Made by a program: the position numbers and the translations under genes | In this document: piece by piece, positions 43,931 to 54,789 of the stretch | Layout of the letters: each line of letters opens with the position of its first letter | Position numbering within the stretch: the first letter of the stretch is position 1 | Notes under the pieces: model-generated | Database searches by the model: none | Seen by the model: only the letters and a program-made list of their open reading frames with translations | What the model was told of the DNA's origin: nothing | From: Bactericera cockerelli | Taxonomy: Eukaryota > Arthropoda > Insecta > Hemiptera > Triozidae | Direction: 5' to 3' | NCBI GenBank assembly: GCA_024516035.1 | Contig: CM044958.1 | Location: 48,723,879 to 48,787,878 of the forward strand | DNA length: 64,000 nucleotides

Positions 43931-44660
43931 CAATACTGAGATGTCCATTTCACTGACGCATGATAGAATCAGTTTTTCATGATAGAATCGAGCTAACAAC
44001 ATTGGATTGTTATAACACTTATAACTTGATAACACTCGTCCATAATTTCTTATGGACGAGTGGATATTTATTTATTTTTTCTTAATTTTTTTCTCCTTTT
44101 ACTTCTTCTCATATTGTATATTAATTTGTAATTATCTGTATTGTATAGGTATATGTATATTGTATATATGTATTATATTCTTTACTGTACTAAGTTACTG
44201 GATTTTTTTGTTTTTTCATCACCTACTATAGGTCAATCATTTTAAAGCTTTAGCTTTAGTTTTACGCTTTAGTTTTACGTTTTAGATAGGTTAGGAACAC
44301 TTGTAAAATGGGTATCTCCCGTCAGCTTATAAATAATAAAAATAATAATAATAATTTCTTTCGATTGGACCACCCTGTATATTAATTTTATTGTTTCAGG
44401 AACAAATCGAGTCCAGGTAATGTCGGCTTAGCTGGATCGATTATTAGTCTCGATATCAAATGATTTCTATGACGATCGATACATGGATGTGTCATTCGTT
44501 CAGTTGACTTGTAATAAATCATATCTAGTACATTGCTGTCATACTTTTGTTGGACGGAAAGAATCTTATGCACAGGTCACTTTATTTTCTCTACGTAGAT
44601 GAAATTCATGTTTAACCCTTTCGTGAAAATAGTGAACTGATGTCAGTATTGTATTTTCTA
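43931..44660. other. Non-coding DNA
   Basis: Short TTTAGTTTTACG-type repeats at 44243-44285 and an ATAATAATAATAAT tract at 44340. No gene seen. Confidence 0.4.
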
Positions 44661-44663
44661 ATC

Positions 44664-45055
44664 ATCATCATCATCATAGGGTGGCGTCATCGTGAACAAT
44701 GGTAGCCAGAAAGTGGAGGAATGAATCAGCTTTTCTACCTCTGTTTTTACAAGGAGGCTAATAATTGATAAAGGCCTCCAGAACCAAGCCAATGCTGGTC
44801 TACTCCCTGTTTATAGTCCCCCAGCCAGACTGATGGTCTAGTCCCTCTTTATAGTCCCCAGCCAGACTGCTGGTCTACTCCCTGTTTATAGTCCCCTAGT
44901 CAGACTACTGATCTACTCCCTGTTTATAGTCCTTCAGCCAGACTGCTGGTCTACTCAAAGTTTATAGTTCCCCAGCCAGACTGCTGGTCCACTCCCTGTT
45001 GATAGCCCCCGGCCAGACTGCTGGTCTACTCCCCGTTTTAAGTCCCCAAAAGAAA
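44664..45055 (-). mobile_element. Minisatellite-bearing element, 6-unit copy
   Basis: Left block ATCATCATAGGGTGGCGTCA matches 7998 and 28192. Then come about six 38-bp units, more diverged from one another than in the 28-kb copy. The right end is lost in AT-rich sequence near 45055. Confidence 0.75.
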
Positions 45056-45365
45056 CTATATATAAATTAATGTGATAATTATGACTTAATATGATAGTTA
45101 AGTTATTATTATACCATATTTTTAATGACCATTAGTTAGGGTAAATATTGTAATTATTATAGTACAGGGTCAGCCCGTTTGTGATTTAAATAAATAAATG
45201 ACCATAAAATCAATCCTCACAAAAACACATCCCCAGTAAGGGTTAACTTCGCGGGCTTGATAAGACTCCAGATCATCAATTAATATTTTGAGCTCAATAT
45301 GGAGAAGCATGTCCGCAATTAATTCCAAGTTTCCTACTTCTGCTTGAAGAAATCATCTTATTGTG
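45056..45365. other. Non-coding DNA
   Basis: AT-rich spacer; no feature recognised. Confidence 0.4.
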
Positions 45366-45640
45366 AAAGATATGATGATGATAATGTTATTGTGAAAGAT
45401 ATGATGAAGACAATGTTATTGTGATGGATAATTATGATGATGATAATGTTATTGTGATGGATAATTATGATGATGATAATGTTATTGTGATGGATAATTA
45501 TAATAATTATGATGATGATAAGGTTATTGTGATAGATAATTATGATGATGGTAATGTTATTGTGATAGATAATTATGATGATGATAATGTTATTGTGATA
45601 GATAATTATGATGATGGTAATGTTATTGTGAAAGATATGA
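45366..45640. repeat. 33-bp GAT-rich minisatellite
   Basis: Units of GATAATTATGATGATGATAA and TGTTATTGTGAT type repeat about seven times with period 33 (one 39). Because 33 is a multiple of three, an Asp/Asn/Val-rich frame stays open (45421-45726), but this follows from the repeat and runs on into family F. Not a gene. Confidence 0.85.
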
Positions 45641-45654
45641 TGAGGGGAGGGATA

Positions 45655-45755
45655 TTACGGGATGGGCAAGCTACAACACAGACCACAAGCTTCTACAGTA
45701 GCTTCTTTTTCATGGCTACGAAATAAAAGAGGCTGTGAAACACTCATCTTTTTTT
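45655..45755 (+). repeat. Dispersed family F, plus-strand copy
   Basis: GGGATGGGCAAGCTACAACA to GGCTGTGAAACACTCATC followed by a T-run. The only plus-strand copy in the window; its truncated 5' end abuts the GAT minisatellite. Confidence 0.7.
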
Positions 45756-46450
45756 TAAGAAAGGTAGAAAGTTGACATCTTGAATTTGATCTAGTTCATT
45801 TGGAATTTCAAACAATTTTTTTTTATTTAGATTTGATATATTAAACGAAATTGAAGTTTCAATACGAAATCTGGGGCGGCCCCAGGGGGGTCCATTTCAA
45901 AATTTTAAATGAGATCACCCCAAAAAAAAATATCTTGTTAGTTCTATCTTTATTTCAGAAGTATTTTGGCATAATAATAATAATAATGATAAAAAGGAAT
46001 CAGCATGAACTTACAAAATGGTGACCTCAGAGTAATTTTTTTAAAATAAATGAACAATCTTAGTACATTAGCAAAAGCTTACATGAAATTGTTTAACCTT
46101 CAACCATTAAAGCATTCGACATTTTATCTGCTGTTCCTAGAACTTTATGAACACACTGATTTTTATTTCTGAGACAAGGAGCTGAGAATTGAGACCAGGA
46201 AGGCTGCATTGATAAGACCTGGCAGAGTTATAGATCAATAGTAATCATGTTGCGGATCTGAGAACAATAATAGGCTATCTGTGATTAACGATACTGATAT
46301 GAATGAAGGTAATATCTTAGGTTATTACTTATTTGTTCTGAACAGATTTTTAAAAAGAAAACTGAATTTAATAACTTAATGAGATTGTATTGCTTAACAT
46401 CTAAAATCGATGGTAGAAGTGGTTGAACGATTGCACTGCAAAGGTCGGTG
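45756..46450. other. Non-coding DNA
   Basis: AT-rich; ATAATAATAATAATGAT tract at 45971. No gene seen. Confidence 0.4.
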
Positions 46451-46458
46451 GTCGAAGT

Positions 46459-46682
46459 TTTTTTTGGGGGGGTTTAACGTCGCTTTCAACTACATCGTCA
46501 TATCACCACGGGGGTGTTACCCTCCATGCGCAGAAATCCACTAATCTATACTACCCGCACATTAAACAATTAACCTCACCTGGGTTGGGCCGGAATGCCA
46601 GCATCACGAAGTTTAACCTAGCTGGACGTTGCTTAACTTTGGTGATCTTACGAGAACTGGTGTAGTCAGCGGACGCTGGCGC
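46459..46682 (-). mobile_element. 5S-rRNA-derived SINE (family E)
   Basis: The tail T/G-run at the left (46459-46471), GTTTAACGTCGCTTTCAAC, the body, and the 5S head at the right (GGACGTTGCTTAACTTTGGTG, CTTACGAGAACTGGTG) are all present, with part of the head-body junction deleted. A 7-bp repeat TCGAAGT flanks it (46452-46458 and 46683-46689). Confidence 0.8.
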
Positions 46683-46689
46683 TCGAAGT

Positions 46690-47505
46690 ACATTAAAACT
46701 AGAAATTCTTTGAGGGCTAGACTAAAAATTGTGCTTGAAAAAATAAAACACCGGAGTTCTAGTGCCCATAATTTCTTTACCTCAATATCCACCCTAAGTT
46801 ATATATTTTGCAGAATCATCAAATTTAACGACGAATTTAAAAAAAAAAAACAAAAATAGAAATTTTCACTGACGCCATGACGCCGCGGTAATTTCTATTG
46901 TGTATGTACTATATAATTTCTTCTTCCTTTGTTTATAGTATTCATTTTATATTTAAATTTATTATTCTTTTCATTGATGTATACATGATATTATATTATT
47001 TTTCCTTTTTCAAATCTCCGAACACCACACCGGTAATAAAGTGCACAAGTCAAGTAATTAAGTCCGGCTGGAATGCAGTCCTCTAGCGTCCAAGTCGAGC
47101 AAATGACCCTCGCCATGCACGGCTCATCACTTTTTGCACTGTCGAAGAATTCGCGATGCTCTTTCCATTGAGTGCGAATTTATGGCTCACTTAGGAGCAC
47201 TATTTCCTCGCTAATTGTGTGTTGTGACACGAAACGTTTTGCGGGAAAATTAACAAATTTTCGCGACCCGCTCGCATTGTCTGCTGAATTATTTCGCCAG
47301 AGTGGCAATGTTGTAATTATGTTTTAAATATGAGCAGGTCGGGCGGACACAATTTGTTCTGTTTCGTTTTTTTTGTATAATTTTCTGCTTATTTATTATT
47401 TCACGCAGAACCTTGTAACCTTTTAATAATAAATTTAAATTAAATCTACAGGGTGTGACTTTCGACTTTGAGCAGTCAGGAATGTGATAGGAAAATAAGA
47501 ACACG
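46690..47505. other. Non-coding DNA
   Basis: 47060-47300 is less AT-rich with no domain-bearing frame. CTACAGGGTGTGAC at 47447 again resembles a Tc1/mariner-type end. Nothing else recognised. Confidence 0.4.
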
Positions 47506-47510
47506 TTCTA

Positions 47511-47655
47511 GTTCAAAAGCTTAGGGATTCGTTGGTTCGAATGCATGATTTCTTCCTCATTTATTTCAGTATGTGACCACATAATAAGACTCTGGCAGCT
47601 AGATAGTAGAAAATGCTTTGTGCTTTTATTGTACTAAACTACAAAAGAGTGTTAC
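47511..47655 (+). mobile_element. SINE B, 5'-truncated and decayed
   Basis: GGGATTCGTTGGTTCGAATGC, TTTCTTCCTCATTTATTTCAG, GTGACCACATAATAAGACTC and AGTAGAAAATGCTTTG match SINE B. Confidence 0.65.
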
Positions 47656-47714
47656 AATCAGGAATGTGATAGAAAAGTTAGAACACTCTTTAGTTCCATC
47701 ATTAATCTATTTTA

Positions 47715-47830
47715 CGGATTGCCTTGTCTGTATGATTACAGGCACGTAAAGGGTCGAGGGTTCAAGTCCCAATTTGAGCCTACATTTAGTCTTAGAAGGT
47801 AGTTTAATACAACTTATACCTAAGGGCAAG
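47715..47830 (+). mobile_element. Possible SINE C fragment
   Basis: GGGTCGAGGGTTCAAGTCCC and TTTAGTCTTAGAAGG resemble the SINE C B-box region and body; weak. Confidence 0.4.
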
Positions 47831-47884
47831 GGCTTTGTTAATTTGTCAATAATTGTAAATCATAAAGTAAAAAAATAATACTCT

Positions 47885-47975
47885 TTAGTAGAGGTTAATG
47901 CTTACCTACGTTGGGTGGAAGTTGGGTTGGGTAGAAGAGATTGCCATAGGCAATAACCCCGCCCTTTAGTTAGGA
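47885..47975 (-). repeat. Dispersed family H, inverted copy
   Basis: GGGTTGGGTAGAAGAGATTG and GGCAATAACCCCGCCCTTTA are the inverse of 30090-30135 and 16163-16205. It is joined at its left to a SINE B-like 3' end (ACTCTTTAGTAGAGGTTAATGC). Confidence 0.6.
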
Positions 47976-48147
47976 CATATGTATATATTTTATTTTTTTT
48001 TTTTTTCTTGTTTATATTATTAATACTGTCAATTTTATACTTAATTTTTACCATTGTTTGTCTGTATATATGTTCTGCTAATAAAGAGTTTCTAAATAAA
48101 TAAAATAAATAAATAAATAAACCTAAAGCATTTTTTTACAACCTAAT

Positions 48148-48262
48148 CCTCAGAGTTTTATTTCTTTATGGTCGTATACCTACTAAAATTAGTCTAACGA
48201 ACAGATCCCTACGCTACTTGGATTACCCGACTAACGCCTTAACCAATTGACTACCAATGCAT
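48148..48262 (-). mobile_element. SINE B fragment, inverted
   Basis: CCTCAGAGTTTTATTTC, GATCCCTACGCTACTTGGAT and CGCCTTAACCAATTGACTACC are the inverse of the SINE B body and head. Confidence 0.65.
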
Positions 48263-48830
48263 GGTTCTCAAGTGGCAAACTATAATTTAAAAATATAATA
48301 CATAGGACTTTGTATACTCAATCATTCTATTCGCTCATTTCTTTGCTCTGAAAAATAAAACAGAGAAACTGTTAATCTCAGCCAAGATGGACATGTTTTT
48401 AGTAGACCCTGTCGAAATAATCTTTGTTGACACAGCTAATAGACACATAATTGCGATTAAAATTAAAATTCGAGCATTGCCAAAAAATGTGGTGTTCATA
48501 TGTTCTCGAGATATACGGCGCTCTCAGCTCTTCTTAGCAGGCGAAGAATGGTGCGAATTAGGGAGAGAATGGTTAGGATTAGGGGGGGATAGGGGGGGGG
48601 GGTGGTGAGGACTAGAGGGGGAGGGGGTGGGGTTTGTGGCTGAAGTGTTCGTAGGAGGAGGTCTTGGGACAATTGGCAGTAATAATATTTGCTGGGGCTA
48701 TTGTCAAAAATATTTAGGAGCTGGTGGGTGTGTGAAGATTTAAGTAGTGTTTTCAATACTTATCAGTTTATTTTACATCAGATTTATTGATGAATATTGT
48801 AAAGAATATTGTATAAACCACATTTTTAAA
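48263..48830. other. Non-coding DNA with a G-rich tract
   Basis: 48580-48640 is very G-rich on the plus strand (runs of 6-10 G), potentially quadruplex-forming. A 73-residue frame at 48387-48608 ends in this tract and is not recognised. Confidence 0.45.
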
Positions 48831-48832
48831 AA

Positions 48833-48925
48833 AAGTTAAGTGTTTCACAGCCTTTTTTTGCAGCCATGAAACAGGAGCTACTGTAGACGCTTGTGGTTTG
48901 TGTTGTAGCTTGCCCTTCCCGTGTC
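48833..48925 (-). repeat. Dispersed family F, short copy
   Basis: GTTAAGTGTTTCACAGCC to GTAGCTTGCCCTTCCCGTGT; truncated at the 5' side. Confidence 0.7.
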
Positions 48926-49695
48926 TTAATAGATTATAGATTTACTAATCTAAGACCCTTAATTTGATAGTTTTTCCGCAATGTAATAAAAACTACAAAG
49001 CCACGTCTCCAAATCAATTACCATCCAACTCGTCCTTTAGTTCGAGGAAACGGCTGCTATATTGTGGACGTGTTGTCAAGCGGACATGAAATTTCCAATA
49101 AAGCGTCTCTTCGATTTCCAATAAATCAAGCCTGTCCTATCATATTTTTATTAATTAGTCGACTATATTTAGAAACCATTAGACATAAAATTAAATGAAA
49201 TCGCTACTCCGGCACGGCAGAACAGTTTAAGGTAATTGCTTAATAGGTCACGTTGCTTCTAATTGAAAAATTCCCACGATATGAGCTTTAGTTCCCCACG
49301 CGGCCCGGAGCTGTGTGTGCAATTGTGCGTACTAGGCGGGAACAGCTTTCCTGCTGTTTTTTTTTTCAGGTTTGATTACTTACTATATAAATAAATAGAT
49401 ATATTACTTTCCGCTTAGGAAAAAATTGCGCTTTTGGTTTTTTTTCTGTGAAAATTTGTTCTAGATTCACTAAAATGTAGCTATACTACTTGTATTTCAC
49501 TGACTCCAAGGTTTAATTGTTACAGAGTCTTTCATTTTTTATTTTAATTAATTGAATTAATTATTGGGCAAGTTTATTTTAACATTATAAAACATCATAA
49601 AAAAAGCAAGTTTATTTTAACGTTATAGAATAAACTTAAGAAATAGGAGTTGATTTGTTGCTATTGTGTGGTTGTGGTTGAATTCTCAAATATAC
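48926..49695. other. Non-coding DNA
   Basis: CAAGTTTATTTTAAC occurs twice (49569 and 49607), a 38-bp direct repeat. No gene. Confidence 0.4.
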
Positions 49696-49699
49696 TTGG

Positions 49700-49790
49700 A
49701 AAAACATGAATTTGGTAGGATTTGAACTAATGGACAGCTACCTGGATTATTTGATACCACTCGACTGCCAATGTATGATTACTTGATTAT
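49700..49790 (-). mobile_element. SINE B head fragment, inverted
   Basis: AGGATTTGAACTAATGGACA, TACCTGGATTATTTG and CCACTCGACTGCCAATG are the inverse of the SINE B head. Confidence 0.55.
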
Positions 49791-49817
49791 GTTTTGATGT
49801 AAACCTTCGTTTACCAA

Positions 49818-50216
49818 ATGGATTATCCTGGGACAGATTACCGAGCAATGTGCTGTCATGACTGTTGGATCTCGACCATACTTCTCTTCGCTTGTGTATG
49901 CTATCCTCCTAATAAGACCATGTTAACATGTGTAACTCTAATCAGTCCGAGAATGCAATGTGGTCTGTCCATATTGTTTCTCCTGCTTCTGATTAGTGGC
50001 CAGTGGACGTTTATCTACATAGACGACTATACGAAGACGGCTACGTTTTCTATTATTATGTGTCCAACGTCACCAGGACAGTACTTAAAGTGCTGTCGTG
50101 AATTGTATGAAATCCTGATGAGTTTTTTGTTGTTATTCGAACAAAAATTGATTTTATTTTCTTATTCTCAATTTTGTTTAGGGACTTCCTACTACCTTCT
50201 TTACACCAATAAATGA
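49818..50216 (+). CDS. Unassigned 132-residue open frame
   Basis: This is the longest open frame in the window that is neither repeat-derived nor low complexity. It is Cys-rich with two hydrophobic stretches (about residues 20-30 and 50-62) and a YIDDYTKTATF segment. I do not recognise a family. The frame begins just after a SINE B fragment and there is no visible promoter or splice context. It may be a chance frame or a decayed retroelement piece. Confidence 0.15.
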   Translation: MDYPGTDYRAMCCHDCWISTILLFACVCYPPNKTMLTCVTLISPRMQCGLSILFLLLLISGQWTFIYIDDYTKTATFSIIMCPTSPGQYLKCCRELYEILMSFLLLFEQKLILFSYSQFCLGTSYYLLYTNK

Positions 50217-50399
50217 GGCTTTGTTTAGACTGTGTGAGTAAAGGGACTTTTAGTCTCATTCTTGCAGGATGTATTGTGCCTCTAAAAAGCCTAAAAAATC
50301 ACTCACAAATTTATGTAGAATAGAAGAGAATATACATTTTGTCTGTATTAAATGTAAGATTACATTTTGTTACATTGAATTTTTCATATTTCTCTTCAA

Positions 50400-50521
50400 T
50401 AAGTAGAGTGTTTTAAAGCCTTTTTCATTTCGTAGACATGAAACAGGATACGCTTGTGGTCTGTGTTGCAGCTTCTCGATCCCGTAGTATGCCTCCCCTC
50501 TGATGGGCGAGAAGTTATACT
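50400..50521 (-). repeat. Dispersed family F copy with internal deletion
   Basis: GTAGAGTGTTTTAAAGCC to GATGGGCGAGAAGT; about 12 bp (GAGCTACTGTAG) are missing in the middle. Confidence 0.7.
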
Positions 50522-50689
50522 CAAATGATTTAAAAATAACACTTTTGACCAAGATGTTAAAAAACTCTTTTCAGAGATTTCCTTGATCTTCGGATCGCAG
50601 CGATTACATGCTGCAAAGTCAGGGGATACCTAAATCAGATTTTCATAATTACCTTTCGTGAATGTCAAGAACTAAAGAATAAATTAGTG

Positions 50690-50935
50690 AAAATGTCAGT
50701 ACTACAGAAGTAGTGGAGATGTCAGAACTACAGAATTAGTGGAGATGTCAGAACTACCGAATAAGTAGATAATGCGAGAGCTACACAATAATTATAGGTG
50801 TCGGAGCTATTTTAGGAATACAGAATTAGTGGCGACATCCGAATTACAGAATTAATGGAGATGTACGAATCACAGAATTAGTGGTGATTTCAGAACTACA
50901 GAATCACTGAATACAATTATTCAGAAGTATTCAAT
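50690..50935. repeat. 26-bp minisatellite, diverged outlier
   Basis: Units of GAATTAGTGGAGATGTCAGA plus ACTACA type, about eight and quite diverged. The same unit makes the large array at 54800-55640. Confidence 0.75.
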
Positions 50936-51890
50936 GAGATGCTGGGGTTCTCATTGAAGAAAAAGAAATCGTGTAGGCATTGAAGAATTTAAATCCTCCA
51001 GTTGGTTCATGGAGAGTATAGAGACAGTTGAAAAGACACGCGCATGCACCACATTATGCATGTAATTGATACCATCGAAATCTTTCAAAAAGACAAGGAA
51101 GAAGAAAACACCAGTATAGAATAAGGTATATCAATCAATGTAATAGACATCATCACAACCTTCCATAAAAAGTAAGAAAATAATAATCCGAAAATTGACG
51201 AAAAACGCAGTTAAGTAGATATAAAAATGAAAAAAAAAAAAAAAAAAAAAAAAACAAAGGAAGAAACACCTCTCCTTATACGTACTAATCCTATAATTCC
51301 TACAATATGATCACCATTTATATTATTAATAGACCTACCATCAAATCGATCAACCAAAATCCATTTCTATAGAATATTGGACTGCGTTTCCAACATTTTC
51401 TAATAGACTGAGTGTGCGAGAGACGTGAAGAAAATTGTCCGGACGCGTGCTCAGTGTATACGTGAGCGTTTTCTTGGCTCGTGCCATTCTTGAGGACAAT
51501 AATGTATAATAGGAATAATATGAGGACTAATCCTTGGTATTCTGTCAAGATACAAGACGCGAACACCAAACCAAGGTATCCTTGATAGCCCACATGAAAA
51601 ACAGAGATATGATACTCGGTATATTTCTAATAACAGATGCCTGGATCTAATACAATCCATTATAATAATAGATTATAGAATTCTCTAATGTCAAAGCCTG
51701 TTGTAGCGCATATGAATATTACATTGATATCCTCTTATCTATGTATCACGTCTATGATACTCTTTATAATATTGTGCTTGTGTTTATGATTTTATAACAA
51801 CCTATTGAATAATTTTACAGGCAGTAAACTATTTATAGTCCATGTACTGTTTTATTAGTTATGAATGTATATTATGTAGGATTGCAGGTA
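50936..51890. other. Non-coding DNA
   Basis: A-run at 51229-51254. Reverse frames at 51318-51660 have no known domain. No gene supported. Confidence 0.4.
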
Positions 51891-51898
51891 TACTATAG

Positions 51899-52203
51899 CC
51901 GTATTTTCCTTTCTAAACAATGTGGATTCAAATGGAATAAAATGAACAAACTGGAAGAAAGTCATTTTCTTTGTAAGAGGAAAAATCTTCTTCCAGTTTG
52001 GTTAATCAAAATGGATTTATAAAATTATTGCTTCCATTTTTTTTATAGGTTACGTTTTAATTTTTCCATTGTTTATCTTTAAAAATACCGAAACGCATTT
52101 TTCTTTTACGAATAGTGGGGAAGCTAAACTTGGAAGAAAATGATAATACATATTTGGAAAAAAACCAGACCTGAATTTTTTTTAAGCCAAAAGAAAAACA
52201 CGG
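51899..52203. mobile_element. MITE with CCGTATTTT ends, copy 2 (inverted)
   Basis: Left CCGTATTTTCCTTTCTAAAC and right AAAAGAAAAACACGG are decayed inverted repeats; the interior is the reverse of 42561-42841 (AACTGGAAGAAAGTCATTTTC, AGATAAACAATGG inverse). Confidence 0.72.
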
Positions 52204-54195
52204 TTTATGATATACTATTAATAATGTAACTAGTATAGCTGATATTTTTTCATCTACCATAATATGGCCACTGACGGTGGTTTCATCTAATAGGACCCCT
52301 GACCAATGTATAGATTATGTCTCTTCTGCATTCGTCATCATCATCTCGTGCCATAGACTGTTCTTAGATATTTTTGCTGTTGTTGTTATTATTTTATTAT
52401 CTTCGTGTTACTTGAGATTGTAATTATTATTTATTGTAGTTCTACTTAGTTGTTTTATATTCCTCATCTGCTTCTTTTTTATTTATACATATAGATATTA
52501 TAGCTATTTCTTTGTATTCCCTCTTCTATTTCTCCTATTCATAATCGATATTTTTCTTTATTCTGCTACATTTTTCTTCTAATGCTTTTCTTGTTCTCTT
52601 TATTTATCTTTTAAACTGTTATTGGTTCTTCTCTTTTTCATATTTTCTAATAATTCTTCTCTATCTTGTATACCTACTACTCATTAATATTTATCTTTGA
52701 ATTTTAGCTTCTTGTTTTCTCTCTTTCTTTTCATTTTGATATTTACTGTTCCTCTTCTAAATCTTACTTCTTATGCATATTTTCTTGTCCTTTGGATTTT
52801 CTCTTCAATTCGTCTCTTCTTCTTCTTAGTTTTTACGCTATTGCCTTCCTCTAATTTTATTCTTATTTTATTTTTTTTCTGTCATTATGATTTCATCAAA
52901 TATATTACTGAAAACTGAATAGGTCTTGTAAATTATAAAATTTATATTCGACGTGTTATCGTCCAATGTCTGTGAAATGGAACCAATGTTGGTAAGGATA
53001 TTAGATACCATGTGATAAACTATGTATATTATTTAGGTATTTAAAAAAGTACGAGATGTGAATCAGTATGTTTCGATTTGTATGAGCGAATAAATCAGGC
53101 ATAAGTGATACTTTATGTCGAAGACCAATTACAAGTACCGTTTTTAGGAAATGAAAAGATGAAGTAAAGCAAGACAACATTGATTTGTGACCGTCTCGTG
53201 TTGAAATCTACAAGTTTTAGAATTATCTGCGGTTCTAATATTGGCGTTTATTTAAGTCTATTCCAATATAACCTTGCAGCTGGAAGTAGAGTTTCACGTT
53301 AACAAATCTTTGGTGTTCAACACTAAAGTTTGAACTGAACGTATAATTCAACAATTAAATTTCCTAGATTGAATGATTCTGGAGGCCCTTGTCAATTATC
53401 AGCCCCCTAATCAAAATTCAATAATGGAGTACACAACATACAAAATTGAATTTGACAACCGTCGAAATTGACGAAGTTAGACAATGAAGATGATGTTGAA
53501 TGAAGCAGCAAAGTCTCAGGCAATTTTTCTCTCTCTAAGAAAGGTATCAGTTCTATTTTGCCAATTAAAATTGGCGTGGATTTCAAATCGACGCAAAAGC
53601 CGGAGAAAGTATTGTGTCTGATTCCGTCTGATAACAAGATTATCGTGCTCGTCTTCTTCATTAATATTTCCTCCATTGTCCTCGCGATTTCCGCCTTTGT
53701 GGTTTTTAGTCACGTTCTGTACTAATTAGACGTCGAAGCTCTGTGCCCATTCAATCTTTACGAGGACAACTTCGTAACCGATTCTAATGGGATCTTCTTC
53801 ACAACTAATGGGGACGAGTTGCCTGCTGTGTGTCCAGGATGATGAGTGAGGTTGGATTTCATTCATAAATTTCAGCGCATCTCCGGACTGACGGGAATAC
53901 GGAATGGCGAATTATGATCTCGAAATGTTGTTTATGGGTATCGTTTCTCATAACGGCGGTCTTGTTGATCAAGAAGCAACAAAAAAAAGAAGACGGACGC
54001 TGGTCAGTAATGGACAGGTTGCTTCGATTTTTACTTGAGATTCATCTGAGGATACTTCTAAAAATAAGTTTTATGAAGATTTACTATAAAAAAAGTAATC
54101 AAGCATATATGTACATACAATCAAGACAAATTCAGTCTTTAAGACCTATCATTATATTTATGTAAAATATAAGAAAATATACATTACACTTACAT
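52204..54195. other. Non-coding DNA
   Basis: 52560-52910 is pyrimidine-rich (Phe/Leu-rich frame, not a gene). Reverse frames at 53407-53713 have no family resemblance. No repeat from elsewhere in the window is seen here. Confidence 0.45.
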
Positions 54196-54204
54196 GGAAA
54201 AATG

Positions 54205-54290
54205 CACAAAGTTTTTGTTAAACTGTTAGCACAATGGGGCTCTTTGTCTCAAGGCTAACAGTCTAACTAAAATTATGCACCAGTCATACA
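54205..54290 (+). repeat. Dispersed repeat family I copy
   Basis: GTTAAACTGTTAGCACAATGG, GGCTAACAGTCTAACTAAAATTATGCACCA corresponds to 7050-7137; the polyadenylation-like signal is mutated. Confidence 0.5.
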
Positions 54291-54780
54291 TATTTATTAT
54301 ACAAGTTAATAAGATTCTTTTTGAAGTCCAACCTATTCGCATATTTATAATTGAAGAAGGAGGTCCATTAATTTCTTATGTGGCCGTTTTCGAGGTGAAT
54401 AGGAAATATAAATTGATATTACCGTCCAATCTTGTGTAGCTCAATGTAGACGCATTGAACCATTTTCATAAGGATGGCAATGTTATAATATTAAAATAAT
54501 AATAATGGTTATTACAGGAAAATACGACAGTAAGTACCTCCTAAGAATAAGTGTGACCGATGAGGAGAATCGATTAGGTGTAGCGCGTGTCTTCGATTAG
54601 AATGATGTACAATGAAAAAAAAAAAAAAAAAAAAAAAAAATGACAGGAATTAGAATTGAAGTATGAAAAATATGAATATCTAAGAATATCTAGGTACTTG
54701 ATAAATTTAATCTGTCCTGTACGTTAGCTTATGGAAAAGTAAGGATAAAACCTTGTATATTATTATTATGTTTGTAAATA
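54291..54780. other. Non-coding DNA
   Basis: A-run at 54615-54640; no gene. Confidence 0.4.
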
Positions 54781-54789
54781 TGTCAGGAC

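Noticed and set aside
43079..44385. A Tc1/mariner element between two CACCCTGTATAT-like ends
   Set aside because: The two words are in the same orientation and no TA-flanked inverted pair or transposase remnant is visible.
45421..45726. 101-residue Asp/Asn-rich frame
   Set aside because: Produced by a 33-bp minisatellite and running on into dispersed family F.
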